A DNA stretch of 33,605 bases, from positions 1-33,605 of the forward strand of contig JBJORA010000021.1 of NCBI GenBank assembly GCA_046049675.1. The letters are read 5' to 3'. Position numbers and translations under genes: made by a program. Of this stretch, positions 17,716-25,993 are shown piece after piece (position 1 is the first letter of the stretch; each line of letters opens with the position of its first letter). This DNA is from CAIXQW01 sp046049675 (GTDB lineage: Bacteria > Bacteroidota > Bacteroidia > Chitinophagales > Chitinophagaceae). The notes under the pieces were generated by a model. The model ran no database searches and was not told the origin of the DNA. It was given only the letters and a program-made list of their open reading frames with translations.

Positions 17716-18789
17716 ATGCTAGAAAAAATAGAAGCCATAGCTGCACGATTCGAGCAAGTAGGGGTAAGCCTTACCAACCCGGATGTAGTAAACGACCAAA
17801 AGAAGTTTAGCGAATTCAGCAAAGAATATCGCAAACTTGAGCCTATAGCACAAGCATACAAAGACTATAAGCAGTGCCTCGATACCATAGATTTCGCAAA
17901 AGAAATACTTAATACCGAGAGCGACGAAGACCTACGTAGCCTAGCCAAAGAAGATCTTGGCTCTGCAGAAACTAAAAAAGAAGAATTGGAAGAATTAATT
18001 CGTCAACTGCTGGTACCAAAGGATCCACAGGACGAAAAGAACGTTATTCTTGAAATTCGCGCTGGTACTGGTGGCGACGAGGCAAGCATTTTTGCGGGCG
18101 ATTTGTACCGTATGTACCTCAAATACTGCGACGTACGCGGTTGGAAAGCCAGTGTACTCGACGAAAACCTGGGCACCACTGGTGGTTTCAAAGAAGTAAT
18201 CTTAGAAATTGTTGGCGACGATGTATATGGCACCCTTAAGTACGAAAGTGGCGTGCATCGTGTACAACGTGTACCGGTTACAGAAGCAAGCGGTCGTATA
18301 CATACGAGTGCTGCAACTGTAGCGGCAATGCCGGAAGCTGATGAGGTAGATTTTGAACTGCGCGAAAGCGATGTAAAAATGGAAACCGCGCGCAGTGGTG
18401 GAGCTGGTGGACAGAATGTAAATAAGGTAGAAACTAAAGTTATTCTTACCCACGTGCCTACAGGTACCGTGGTGATGTGTCAAACAGAGCGTACACAGTT
18501 AGCCAATCGTGAGAAAGCGTTTCATATGATGCGTAGCAAACTTTACGAAGAAGAAGTTCGCAAGCACGAAGAAGAAATTGCACGTAGCCGTAAAACACTT
18601 GTAAGTACTGGCGATCGTAGTGCAAAAATTCGTACATACAACTGGCCACAGGGTCGTATTACCGATCACCGTATTAATAAAACCATGTACAACTTAGATG
18701 CGTTTATTAACGGCGACATTCAAGAAATGATTGATGCCTTACAGTTTGCTGAGAATGCCGAAAAAATGAAAGCAGGGGAGACCTTGTAA
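17716..18789 (+). CDS. prfA: Peptide chain release factor 1
   Basis: Class I release factor that reads UAA and UAG and triggers peptide release on the ribosome. The 357 residues match RF1 length. The codon-recognition tripeptide is the RF1 type P-V-T at 187-189 (RF2 would have SPF), and the GGQ catalytic motif is at 231-233 within GAGGQNVNK; its glutamine is normally methylated by PrmC. The coiled-coil first domain occupies about 1-100. The start is set by a -7 promoter box overlapping the only upstream alternative. It converges with the cyclophilin gene, the two stops being 9 bases apart with no room for a standard terminator. It is divergent from batD. Confidence 0.96.
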   Translation: MLEKIEAIAARFEQVGVSLTNPDVVNDQKKFSEFSKEYRKLEPIAQAYKDYKQCLDTIDFAKEILNTESDEDLRSLAKEDLGSAETKKEELEELIRQLLVPKDPQDEKNVILEIRAGTGGDEASIFAGDLYRMYLKYCDVRGWKASVLDENLGTTGGFKEVILEIVGDDVYGTLKYESGVHRVQRVPVTEASGRIHTSAATVAAMPEADEVDFELRESDVKMETARSGGAGGQNVNKVETKVILTHVPTGTVVMCQTERTQLANREKAFHMMRSKLYEEEVRKHEEEIARSRKTLVSTGDRSAKIRTYNWPQGRITDHRINKTMYNLDAFINGDIQEMIDALQFAENAEKMKAGETL

Positions 18790-18798
18790 ACCTTCAGC

Positions 18799-19467
18799 TT
18801 AAAAAAATAGCCACTTCTTTTTTAATCTTACACTATAAATTCTAACATCAGTAACTGGCCTATCGCCGTACTGTTTGTTAGTAGGTGTTGCAGCTATTTT
18901 TTCTACAACATTGTAGCCACGAATTACTTCACCAAACACTGTATAGTTGCCATCTAAATGTGGTGTACCGCCAACTGTAGTATATACTTTGCGACGCTCT
19001 GGCGTTACTGTTAGATTGCGCTTTTTAATGGCAGAATCTAAACCTGCTTCGGTAAAAATTTTACCTTGCACAATATAAAATTGGCATGCACTACTTTCTT
19101 TACCAGGATTATCGTCGCGCGCTGCTGCCATTACGCCTCGTTTGTGACAATGCTTATCGGGCATTATTTCTGCAGGTATGCGATAAGGTAAATCGCCGTC
19201 ACCATAAGTTGTATCGGGTTTGCTATGCTTGGTTGTTGGGTCGCCGCCTTGTATCATAAAGTTTTGTATCACTCTATGAAATAGTGTGCTATCTAAAGTG
19301 TGTTCTTTTGCAAGTTTTACATAGTTGGCTGTATGCAATGGCACATCATCGTATAGCTTTACAATAATTGTACCCATACTTGTACGAATTTTTAGTTTAT
19401 GCTTTTGTGCAAAGCTGTGTAAGCCTAAGGCGCAGAGTAGTATCGTTAGCAAGCAATTTTTCACCAT
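18799..19467 (-). CDS. Exported cyclophilin-type peptidyl-prolyl cis-trans isomerase
   Basis: A 222-residue periplasmic prolyl isomerase that helps fold exported proteins. The signal peptide at 1-20 ends SFA before Gln21. The cyclophilin fold follows, with the catalytic FHRVIQNFMIQGGDP at 63-77, ACQFYI at about 128-133 and HLDGNYTVFGEV at 170-181. An insertion of about 25 residues between the last two motifs (IFTEAGLDSAIKKR...) is typical of the Bacteroidota form. The ATG at 19467 is chosen because it begins the signal peptide; an upstream ATG at 19545 would overlap the preceding gene by 20 bases and bury the signal. TAcaTTTa, one base off the -7 box, abuts this ATG (19469-19476). Confidence 0.92.
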   Translation of the reverse strand: MVKNCLLTILLCALGLHSFAQKHKLKIRTSMGTIIVKLYDDVPLHTANYVKLAKEHTLDSTLFHRVIQNFMIQGGDPTTKHSKPDTTYGDGDLPYRIPAEIMPDKHCHKRGVMAAARDDNPGKESSACQFYIVQGKIFTEAGLDSAIKKRNLTVTPERRKVYTTVGGTPHLDGNYTVFGEVIRGYNVVEKIAATPTNKQYGDRPVTDVRIYSVRLKKKWLFF

Positions 19468-19525
19468 GTAAATGTAGGCGCTTGCTTTTAGACCCACAAC
19501 AAAAAAACTAAATGCATTGCAAAGA

Positions 19526-21529
19526 CTAGTGCTTCTTGCTATCACTATACACTTTCCACTTTACGCGCTCATCTTTATTGCGCTCTATTACTAGTGGTTT
19601 ACTCGGCACAAAATTGATGTCTATTTCTTTGTAAGTGCCATCGCAATGTAGTTCCAACAAAATGCTTTGGTATGGCTTGAAGTTAAGTGTAATGTTTTGT
19701 GTGCTATCGCAATGCTTAATGGTAAATATGCGCACTTGTACATCTGCACTATCTGTATAAGCTTGGCCATACTCAATAGGAAATTTAAGCGCTCTCGCCT
19801 TAGGCTGTGCAAAGAAAATATACTTTGTATCGCCATCTTGTCTTATCCAAAAGTCTATATCGCTAGGGCCTGTTACTACGCCTTGCACAGTATCTAAATC
19901 TTGCCAATTGGTATGCACATTTTTATACTTTTTGCGCAAGCGATGCACATCGTACGACATGGGTATATCGGTATGGTTGTATATAATACTATAGTTATTT
20001 CTAAAGTAAAGCGGCACACCTTTCTTGGCCAATTGCTCAATAATGCTTTGCGTTTCGGCGTCTATGTACTCCATATAAAAGCAAACACCTTTGCACGGTG
20101 CAGCATTATTGCCAAAGTAAATACCACTATCTGTAATGCGTGCTTCTTTCAAGCTTTGTGCATTTACCCAAAATGGTCTAAACTTTTTTATTTCTCGTGG
20201 CATATAGATATTGCGTAGTTCGTAATAACCCCAGGCCCAAATAAATTGCTCTTCAATCGGCAGCTCACCTTTCATCCAATTATCTTCAAGTGGTAGATAC
20301 AAAGCCATCTCGTTGTAGTTACTGCCCTTGCGCATATAATTGCTCACCGTAGTAAGATAGCTGTTAAAGGGACGTACCTCATTGACAAAGGCACTGCTAT
20401 CGCCAAGATGTACACTTGCATAAAAGCGCCATTTATCGGTACCTGCAGGTGTATAAGGTTTGCCATGCCATACAATTTGATTCACGCCATTGGCAAAAAC
20501 AGCATCGGCTACCAATTTCATATCTGCCACTTGCTCTTTGCGTATATACTCGCGCGGCCATCCATACAAACATGTAAAGGTTTCGCAGCTTACAATTTTT
20601 TTGTTGCTAAGCATTGCAGCACTCGCAGGTATATTGGCAAAATTGGGTTCGTATAGCATCGCTTCTGTTTCAGGAATATCAATGCGTTTGTATGCTTCAA
20701 TCACATCAACCGGTGCACCACTTACTTGTGCACGACTGTAGGCAAACATACTGTGTGCTTTATTTGTAAATGGTTGGTAGAAATTGTTCAACACTTTGTC
20801 GGCCACTAGTTGCATATATCTATAGCGATGCACATTGGGTTCTATACAATACAAACTATCTAATTGCGATGTGATATCGTAGTGATATCGTGCTTTAAAA
20901 TCTTTAGTGAATTTTGGCGTCGTCAAGTATTTTGTTTCTACTTCCCAGCTATCGCAAAAAAGTGCGCTTGTGCTTCCTGCCATGGCTGCTTGAAGCGCAT
21001 TGCCTGTTCGTGTTGCATAGTGGTCAAAAGCGGTTACATTCAGATGGTCTAGTACTAAGCCCTTCTTTGGATAATCCCAGGATGCTGTAATTTCTTGACG
21101 CCATTTTTTATCGCCGAATTTTTGCGTGGCATATTTGCGTGGCACTTTGGTGTCTCCAAATGGCCAAAGGCTGCCAAAAGTAAAATCGCATGTAAGATTT
21201 AAGCTATCTGCACATTTTTTGGCATAGGCTACCATTTCTGTCCATTGTGGACTCAACCATGCTTGACGAGGCGTGTAATTAATGGTGTCTTTGTCCATAC
21301 GATTAAGTGGATATACCCAAGCAATTTCTACGCCACCAAAACCATGTTGTTTTAGCCAATACAAGTTGTCGGCAATGCTTGGCTTATCGATAGTACTTGC
21401 AAACCACCACCAACGTGTGATAGGCTTGCCGCCTTTATAGGCATCTTGCGCAAGCGCTGCAAAATCAATTTGCGCCTGAGCGTTTAGACAAAATAGTAAA
21501 AGAAAAAAGTACCCAATGTGCTTTTTCAT
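19526..21529 (-). CDS. GH106-like glycoside hydrolase (alpha-L-rhamnosidase family), short form
   Basis: A 667-residue exported protein resembling family GH106, whose known members are alpha-L-rhamnosidases acting on plant or microbial polysaccharides. The signal peptide is 1-19 (MKKHIGYFF... to NAQA). The start of the catalytic domain shows TRWWWF at 38-43, then GFGGVEIAWVYPL at 63-75, both typical of this group. Most GH106 proteins are about 1000 residues or more, so this one probably lacks most C-terminal beta-sandwich modules. No SusC/SusD pair, regulator or other carbohydrate gene is adjacent, so it is not in a polysaccharide utilisation locus within this window. The ATG at 21529 is favoured by the signal peptide and by a -7 box 6 bases upstream; a longer reading from 21619 would overlap the previous gene. 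Substrate not predictable. Confidence 0.75.
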   Translation of the reverse strand: MKKHIGYFFLLLFCLNAQAQIDFAALAQDAYKGGKPITRWWWFASTIDKPSIADNLYWLKQHGFGGVEIAWVYPLNRMDKDTINYTPRQAWLSPQWTEMVAYAKKCADSLNLTCDFTFGSLWPFGDTKVPRKYATQKFGDKKWRQEITASWDYPKKGLVLDHLNVTAFDHYATRTGNALQAAMAGSTSALFCDSWEVETKYLTTPKFTKDFKARYHYDITSQLDSLYCIEPNVHRYRYMQLVADKVLNNFYQPFTNKAHSMFAYSRAQVSGAPVDVIEAYKRIDIPETEAMLYEPNFANIPASAAMLSNKKIVSCETFTCLYGWPREYIRKEQVADMKLVADAVFANGVNQIVWHGKPYTPAGTDKWRFYASVHLGDSSAFVNEVRPFNSYLTTVSNYMRKGSNYNEMALYLPLEDNWMKGELPIEEQFIWAWGYYELRNIYMPREIKKFRPFWVNAQSLKEARITDSGIYFGNNAAPCKGVCFYMEYIDAETQSIIEQLAKKGVPLYFRNNYSIIYNHTDIPMSYDVHRLRKKYKNVHTNWQDLDTVQGVVTGPSDIDFWIRQDGDTKYIFFAQPKARALKFPIEYGQAYTDSADVQVRIFTIKHCDSTQNITLNFKPYQSILLELHCDGTYKEIDINFVPSKPLVIERNKDERVKWKVYSDSKKH

Positions 21530-21535
21530 GCGCTG

Positions 21536-21543
21536 CAAAAGTA
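21536..21543 (-). promoter_or_regulatory. Bacteroidota -7 box TACTTTTG for the GH106-like gene
   Basis: A perfect TAnnTTTG match on the minus strand, 6 bases before the ATG at 21529. It fixes the start and shows that the gene can be transcribed apart from the upstream paralog pair. Confidence 0.5.
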
Positions 21544-21587
21544 GTGTTTGCACTGCATGTATATTGCGGTTTTTCTGTGACTTGTAG

Positions 21588-22250
21588 CTAGCTTTTGCTT
21601 TTAGCACGCGCTTGACCAAAACGCCAACCTAAAGATAATCGCAGCACGGGCAATACTTTAGAAATATTCTCTAAGCCAGTGATAACGGTTGCAGAATTCC
21701 CATATGGACCATTTGTTTTAGCACCATTGACTTTAAATGTTTCATTACCTACACCTAGGCCAACTAAGCTACTAAAGTACAGGTTGCGTTTATTGATATC
21801 AGTAGCAAATTTGCAAACAAATAGAGCGCCATAGTTTTGCTTCGTCAATAAATTATCTGTTGGCTCAAATGTTTTGTTGAGAAAAGGATTGTCAAAACTT
21901 GTGCGCACAGACCTGTATTGCAACATGCCACCGATGGCTATGTATTCTTTAATATGCTTTAAGCCTAAGCCTTCTGTCATAAAGCCACCTAGTTTTACAT
22001 TGCTTACACCCCATGTGTTTATTTCTTTATCCATCAGGTCTTTGTAGTCGGCACTGCGCAATACAGTGTACAAGTTGATTTGCACAGAATACTTTTTAGT
22101 TACATCTGTGCGGCCAAGTTCAAGGCCAATGCGCGCATCACGATTGAGGTATGTTTGCGGCATAAAGCCAGCATAGTGGTACACTTGTGCAACAGTTGTG
22201 CTATGCAAAGCAAGAATGCTTACAAGTAAGGCTAGGATTTTACTTTTCAA
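21588..22250 (-). CDS. Envelope protein of unknown function, tandem paralog 2
   Basis: A 220-residue exported protein, probably a small outer-membrane beta-barrel or periplasmic beta protein, with a signal peptide at 1-21 (ending TTVA before Gln). Alternating hydrophobic strands run to the C-terminus, ending LRLSLGWRFGQ. It is a diverged paralog of the gene before it: RIGLELGRTD here versus RVAVELGRVD, and LQYRSVRTSFD versus FQYKYASASFD. The start is an unusual TTG immediately after the upstream stop (TAAgTTG), consistent with translational coupling; I see no ATG nearby that keeps the signal peptide. No function is recognised. Confidence 0.7.
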   Translation of the reverse strand: MKSKILALLVSILALHSTTVAQVYHYAGFMPQTYLNRDARIGLELGRTDVTKKYSVQINLYTVLRSADYKDLMDKEINTWGVSNVKLGGFMTEGLGLKHIKEYIAIGGMLQYRSVRTSFDNPFLNKTFEPTDNLLTKQNYGALFVCKFATDINKRNLYFSSLVGLGVGNETFKVNGAKTNGPYGNSATVITGLENISKVLPVLRLSLGWRFGQARAKSKS

Positions 22251-22251
22251 C

Positions 22252-22920
22252 TTATTTCTCTTTAAATGAAGACGTTTTCTTGCGTGCGCCTATTTGTATA
22301 CCGCAACTAAGTCTTGCAAGCGCGAATATCATACTACCACTATTCGTTTCTGTGCGCAAATAATCACCGTCTTCAGGAGTAATATAGTTTGATACTTTCA
22401 CTCCATTGCGCCAATTTTGCTTGTAACTGCCGCCTAAGCCAACACTGAAATTACAGTAAACTTTTTCATTGAGAAAAGTAGAATGGTTGGTAACAACTGC
22501 CGCAAAAGCGAGTCGCTGCTTGTGCAATCTATTGTTTTCGGCCAAGTAAGGTGGGTTAGCCAAAGCATCATCAAAGCTAGCGGAAGCGTATTTGTATTGA
22601 AAGAACAAGCCTGCAAAATATTCTGGCCTAAATTGAGCGCTCACTAGTACATCACCTAAAAAACCACCTTGTTTGCCATTTAAAAAGTTGTCTCGTCCAT
22701 ATACTGGGTGCACAAATTTTGTAAAAGCATCACTGCGAACAATATAGCCAAGGCTAGAAAAAACTGCAATACCTTTTGTTTTATCGACACGACCTAATTC
22801 CACTGCAACACGGTTATCGGGATTAGCTAAGCTAGTAGGAATAATGCCAACAGTATATACCTGTTGCGCAAAGCATGCATTACAAGCAAGCACACATAAA
22901 GCTAGCAGCACGAATTTCAT
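22252..22920 (-). CDS. Envelope protein of unknown function, tandem paralog 1
   Basis: A 222-residue exported protein with a signal peptide at 1-18 (ending CFA before Gln-Gln). The strand-rich body contains RVAVELGRVDKTK at about 38-50 and a C-terminal region LARLSCGIQIG, resembling small outer-membrane barrel proteins. It is paralogous to the next gene, from which it is separated by one base. A consensus -7 box sits 4 bases before its ATG, so the pair is probably one leaderless operon. Function unknown. Confidence 0.72.
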   Translation of the reverse strand: MKFVLLALCVLACNACFAQQVYTVGIIPTSLANPDNRVAVELGRVDKTKGIAVFSSLGYIVRSDAFTKFVHPVYGRDNFLNGKQGGFLGDVLVSAQFRPEYFAGLFFQYKYASASFDDALANPPYLAENNRLHKQRLAFAAVVTNHSTFLNEKVYCNFSVGLGGSYKQNWRNGVKVSNYITPEDGDYLRTETNSGSMIFALARLSCGIQIGARKKTSSFKEK

Positions 22921-22924
22921 AAGA

Positions 22925-22932
22925 CAAATATA
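22925..22932 (-). promoter_or_regulatory. Bacteroidota -7 box TATATTTG for the paralog pair
   Basis: A perfect TAnnTTTG match on the minus strand, ending 4 bases before the ATG at 22920. The predicted transcription start falls at or next to the start codon, indicating a leaderless mRNA. Confidence 0.55.
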
Positions 22933-23007
22933 AGAACTTACATCTGTTGGTGAAATCTTGTCTTAAAAATTGATCTAATTAAGACGCCTAGTCCTAGAGT
23001 GAAGGGC

Positions 23008-24834
23008 TTACTGTTTTACAACACGCAATGCCTTTTTAGTTTCGCCATGTTGAATTGTTAGGATATATATGCCTGGCGATAGGCTGCGCATATCTAGATG
23101 CTTACCTTGGTTTGCATGCACATTATAAATAGTAGAACCCATAAGATCAGTAACACATATTTGATCTGAATTATCTAGGCCTTCAATCTCTAGATAATCT
23201 GTAAACGGATTTGGATAGGCACTAACCCTTAAGTCATTAAGGCTGGTGCTAATACTATTGGGCACAGCATATGTGTTTTTTGTAGTATTGGTTACAATTG
23301 CAGGATTTGTATCGAAATAAATATATGCTGTATTAGTAAACTGTGTTCCAAGCGCTTGGTTAGGCTTTGCTTTTATGCGATAGCTTACAAATCCATGGCT
23401 TGCAGGTTCGTTGGCATTGCTATCTGGCAAATTGATGCCAAAAAATCTAAAGCGCACAACATTGGGTCTTACCCACTCTGGATGCATTGTGTGCGATGCA
23501 CCTACAATCTTAAATGTTGTAGAGTCGAAGTTTGCATCCAAGGTATCTACAATAGAAATATTTATTGCTGGTGCAGTACCTGTGTTTTGAAAGTTAACAC
23601 GATACTCAAAATCTGTTGTACTCGGCGGCACATCGCCATTTGGCCCTTCGCCCTTTGGCAATACATGTTTGTCGTTAGGATCGTAGGAGTTTACGACTGG
23701 CAAACACATAGTACCGCTGTTATTGCTAGGTACAGCGTCGTTACTTGGCGTTGGTGTAAATATTTGAAAGCAAAGTGTATCACCAATGTTTACAGTATTA
23801 TTGGGCGTTAGGTGCACCGCACTCATAAGCGAATTCCAATAACCATTGGCTGAAAGATTAGTAAGGTTTGTATAATTCCATTGCAATGTATCGCCATTGA
23901 CGTAGGTAGCAGGATTGTTGCTTAGCAATGCATTATAGTTGCACCTGTTATCCTTCACCAATGTTAGCACGCCACTAATTGTATCGCATCCAACATTGCT
24001 TACTCTTGGATATATATAAAATGGAAGAGCCGGTCGCGGCAGTACACAATTAAAGTTGCTTGCAGCTAGATCTACATTTGTGCCGCAGTTAAGTGCAAAG
24101 TCTACACCTGTTTGCGGAAGTGTTGTAAAGGAATATGATGGTACTGCACAGGTACTGTACGGGAAATAAAAGGAATATGTTGGAGGAATAGAAACAGTAT
24201 AACTTTGAAGCCAGCTCTCTTGGAGTTTAGCATTGTAGTTGCCAGCAGAGTTTGTGAATTCGTATTGCGGCACACCGCCGCCGCCGCCACTAAGATATGA
24301 TGTGGTGTTTACTAAAACACTATTTAGGGGTTTATCGCCAGTGTTATAGATACAGTCATTATTATAATCTAAGTAAACATTACCACTTACATTGCCGTAT
24401 TGGCAGGGGTTTGGCACAGGAAACGACATTGCTGCAAAAACATTGTAAAGCGTATCTGAGCCAGAGATAACTTTGTACATGCTTGCGCTATAAAAATTAG
24501 CATAACCATTTATCACATCTTTATCCGAGTAGATGAAATTGATGGTATTTATAGCTACTGGAACATACCACGGATTTTGACCACTTGAATTTGTATTTGT
24601 AGTTAGCAACATGCCTGCATTCATATCAACTATTTCCACCACATCTCCCACAAAGCTATTATTGATAACCAAAAACCAATTCTCATTTGCAATAGTGGAG
24701 CAGGTGTTGCTATCATGGGTAGCAGTAATGCTAATTGATAAATCAATATCTCCCTGAACATAATTTTGAGCAGCGCTATTCTTGTTTACACATATAAGTG
24801 CTAGGAAAGCAAACCCTAAAAATTTTCTTGTCAT
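23008..24834 (-). CDS. Large T9SS surface protein with DUF7619-like repeat domain
   Basis: A 608-residue secreted protein, probably a surface adhesin or structural protein. It has a signal peptide at about 1-22, then an SdrD-B/carboxypeptidase-like module with GNVYLDYNNDCIYNTGD at 151-167 and a run of five glycines at about 183-187. A CARDB-like region follows near 255-380. Next comes a domain beginning SYDPNDKHV at 383-391 and containing YRVNFQNTGTAPA and SHGFVSYRIK, the pattern of DUF7619-type modules in Bacteroidota surface proteins. The C-terminus is a type A T9SS sorting domain with SAYPNPF at 538-544 and SPGIYILTI near the end. Binding partner unknown. It stands alone, 75 bases after the membrane-protein gene and 87 bases before the next unit. 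Confidence 0.82.
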   Translation of the reverse strand: MTRKFLGFAFLALICVNKNSAAQNYVQGDIDLSISITATHDSNTCSTIANENWFLVINNSFVGDVVEIVDMNAGMLLTTNTNSSGQNPWYVPVAINTINFIYSDKDVINGYANFYSASMYKVISGSDTLYNVFAAMSFPVPNPCQYGNVSGNVYLDYNNDCIYNTGDKPLNSVLVNTTSYLSGGGGGVPQYEFTNSAGNYNAKLQESWLQSYTVSIPPTYSFYFPYSTCAVPSYSFTTLPQTGVDFALNCGTNVDLAASNFNCVLPRPALPFYIYPRVSNVGCDTISGVLTLVKDNRCNYNALLSNNPATYVNGDTLQWNYTNLTNLSANGYWNSLMSAVHLTPNNTVNIGDTLCFQIFTPTPSNDAVPSNNSGTMCLPVVNSYDPNDKHVLPKGEGPNGDVPPSTTDFEYRVNFQNTGTAPAINISIVDTLDANFDSTTFKIVGASHTMHPEWVRPNVVRFRFFGINLPDSNANEPASHGFVSYRIKAKPNQALGTQFTNTAYIYFDTNPAIVTNTTKNTYAVPNSISTSLNDLRVSAYPNPFTDYLEIEGLDNSDQICVTDLMGSTIYNVHANQGKHLDMRSLSPGIYILTIQHGETKKALRVVKQ

Positions 24835-24845
24835 TTTCTATCTTT

Positions 24846-24869
24846 TATACTAATACGAGTACTAGTATA
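24846..24869. promoter_or_regulatory. Inverted repeat upstream of the T9SS surface protein gene
   Basis: TATACTA (24846-24852) and TAGTATA (24863-24869) form perfect 7-bp arms with a 10-base spacer, 11 bases before the ATG at 24834. It may be an operator or a hairpin in the leader; it also lies just after the membrane-protein gene. No T-run follows on either strand. Confidence 0.3.
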
Positions 24870-24909
24870 CATAACGTTTGCCATGTATTGATCTTTTTCT
24901 TTCGCAATT

Positions 24910-25968
24910 TCAGTGCATTTCCGGCACATGCCCCTTGCTCACTTTCCAAATAAAACCATCCAACACATAGTGCGTCAGCTGAGGTGTAAGCAAAGCTGGT
25001 ATTGCAATTTGTAAAAATTCTTTGCTTGCTAAAACCTTGGCACCATAAAACATCTTGAACAAATGGGCTTGGTCGTGCCAATACCAAGCATCCCATAGGC
25101 CCTCTTCCAAAAAACCAAATAGTACAGGTATCGCTAAAAATATCAGCACGCCTATTGGTTTGTACAGTTTGCTGTACGCGCTTGTATCGCCAAGTTTTTG
25201 TGTTTGCTTTTTGCCATACAACCACACAATGGCTAAATAGGGTATACCATGGCTGGCCACATTGAGTAAGCTAAAACATAAATCGCTATTGTAATACACA
25301 ATGCCTGCATACCAACTTAGAATCGTTCCTAGAATAACAAGGTGGGTCATGCTTGCGTTCATTTGTTTTTCTGTCGCACGCATTACTAAAGAAATAACGT
25401 ACACAGCCAATATAGCAAAGTACAAGTAGCGCGCCATAACTTCTAATATAGGATGACGTAAGAAAACAAAGTCGTTTGCCGTAAACCATGTAAACTGAAA
25501 TGGTCCGTGAACATGCCAATACACCAAAGGATAAATGCATGCTGCGTAAACCGTGATAATATCTACACGATTGTAGAACTTATGTTTGTACTGCCTATTA
25601 TAAACTTTTACAAAGCCGTACTGTTGTCGCACAAAATGCCATACTGCTGCATATGCGGCGATGCGCCAAAAAGCAGTTGCGCCAAACTGATATAATAGAA
25701 AAGCACTTATAAAGCAAATGGCTGGGATTAACTTCAATAACAAATTAAGTTCGCTGCGTTGCGTTTTATCGAAATAGGTGCGATACAATGTGCTATACAC
25801 ATGGCCTACATCCACGAGCAAAATAAGCACCACCCACCACCAAGTATTCAATGATTGTACACGTTCAAAATAATCGTGAAACAAGAGTATGGCAGCAAAC
25901 GAAATAAATGGCGGACCTGCTATCCACAATAGTTCGAAATACTTGTTATATAAATACTGTCGCTGCAC
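24910..25968 (-). CDS. Polytopic membrane protein with conserved-looking histidines, unknown function
   Basis: A 352-residue integral membrane protein with about eight or nine hydrophobic segments. Charged or histidine-bearing motifs lie at helix ends: DVGHVYSTLYRTYFD at 53-67, WHFVRQQYGF at 110-119, ASHGIPY at 238-244 and LTHYVLDGFIWK at 331-342. His56, His111, His240 and His333 are spread as in membrane metal-dependent oxygenases or desaturases. A Brp/Blh-type carotenoid dioxygenase or desaturase-like fold is a possible analogy, not an assignment. I recall proteins with HY-x-x-D-x-x-IWK tails as uncharacterised. The start is GTG; no ATG fits upstream before the preceding stop. It follows the FAD oxidoreductase gene by 25 bases and is probably co-transcribed, so the two may act on the same lipid or isoprenoid substrate. 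Confidence 0.7.
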   Translation of the reverse strand: MQRQYLYNKYFELLWIAGPPFISFAAILLFHDYFERVQSLNTWWWVVLILLVDVGHVYSTLYRTYFDKTQRSELNLLLKLIPAICFISAFLLYQFGATAFWRIAAYAAVWHFVRQQYGFVKVYNRQYKHKFYNRVDIITVYAACIYPLVYWHVHGPFQFTWFTANDFVFLRHPILEVMARYLYFAILAVYVISLVMRATEKQMNASMTHLVILGTILSWYAGIVYYNSDLCFSLLNVASHGIPYLAIVWLYGKKQTQKLGDTSAYSKLYKPIGVLIFLAIPVLFGFLEEGLWDAWYWHDQAHLFKMFYGAKVLASKEFLQIAIPALLTPQLTHYVLDGFIWKVSKGHVPEMH

Positions 25969-25993
25969 GTATTGCTCGCTGTGATTAATTTGT

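Noticed and set aside
24274..24292. A run of CCG triplets in the T9SS surface-protein gene, as a possible phase-variable repeat.
   Set aside because: It is only about five triplets and stays in frame, encoding a glycine run; it cannot switch the gene off.
24845..25225. A 126-codon frame overlapping the 3' end of the membrane protein gene on the same strand.
   Set aside because: It is an out-of-frame shadow of the membrane protein and has no plausible start signal or domain.
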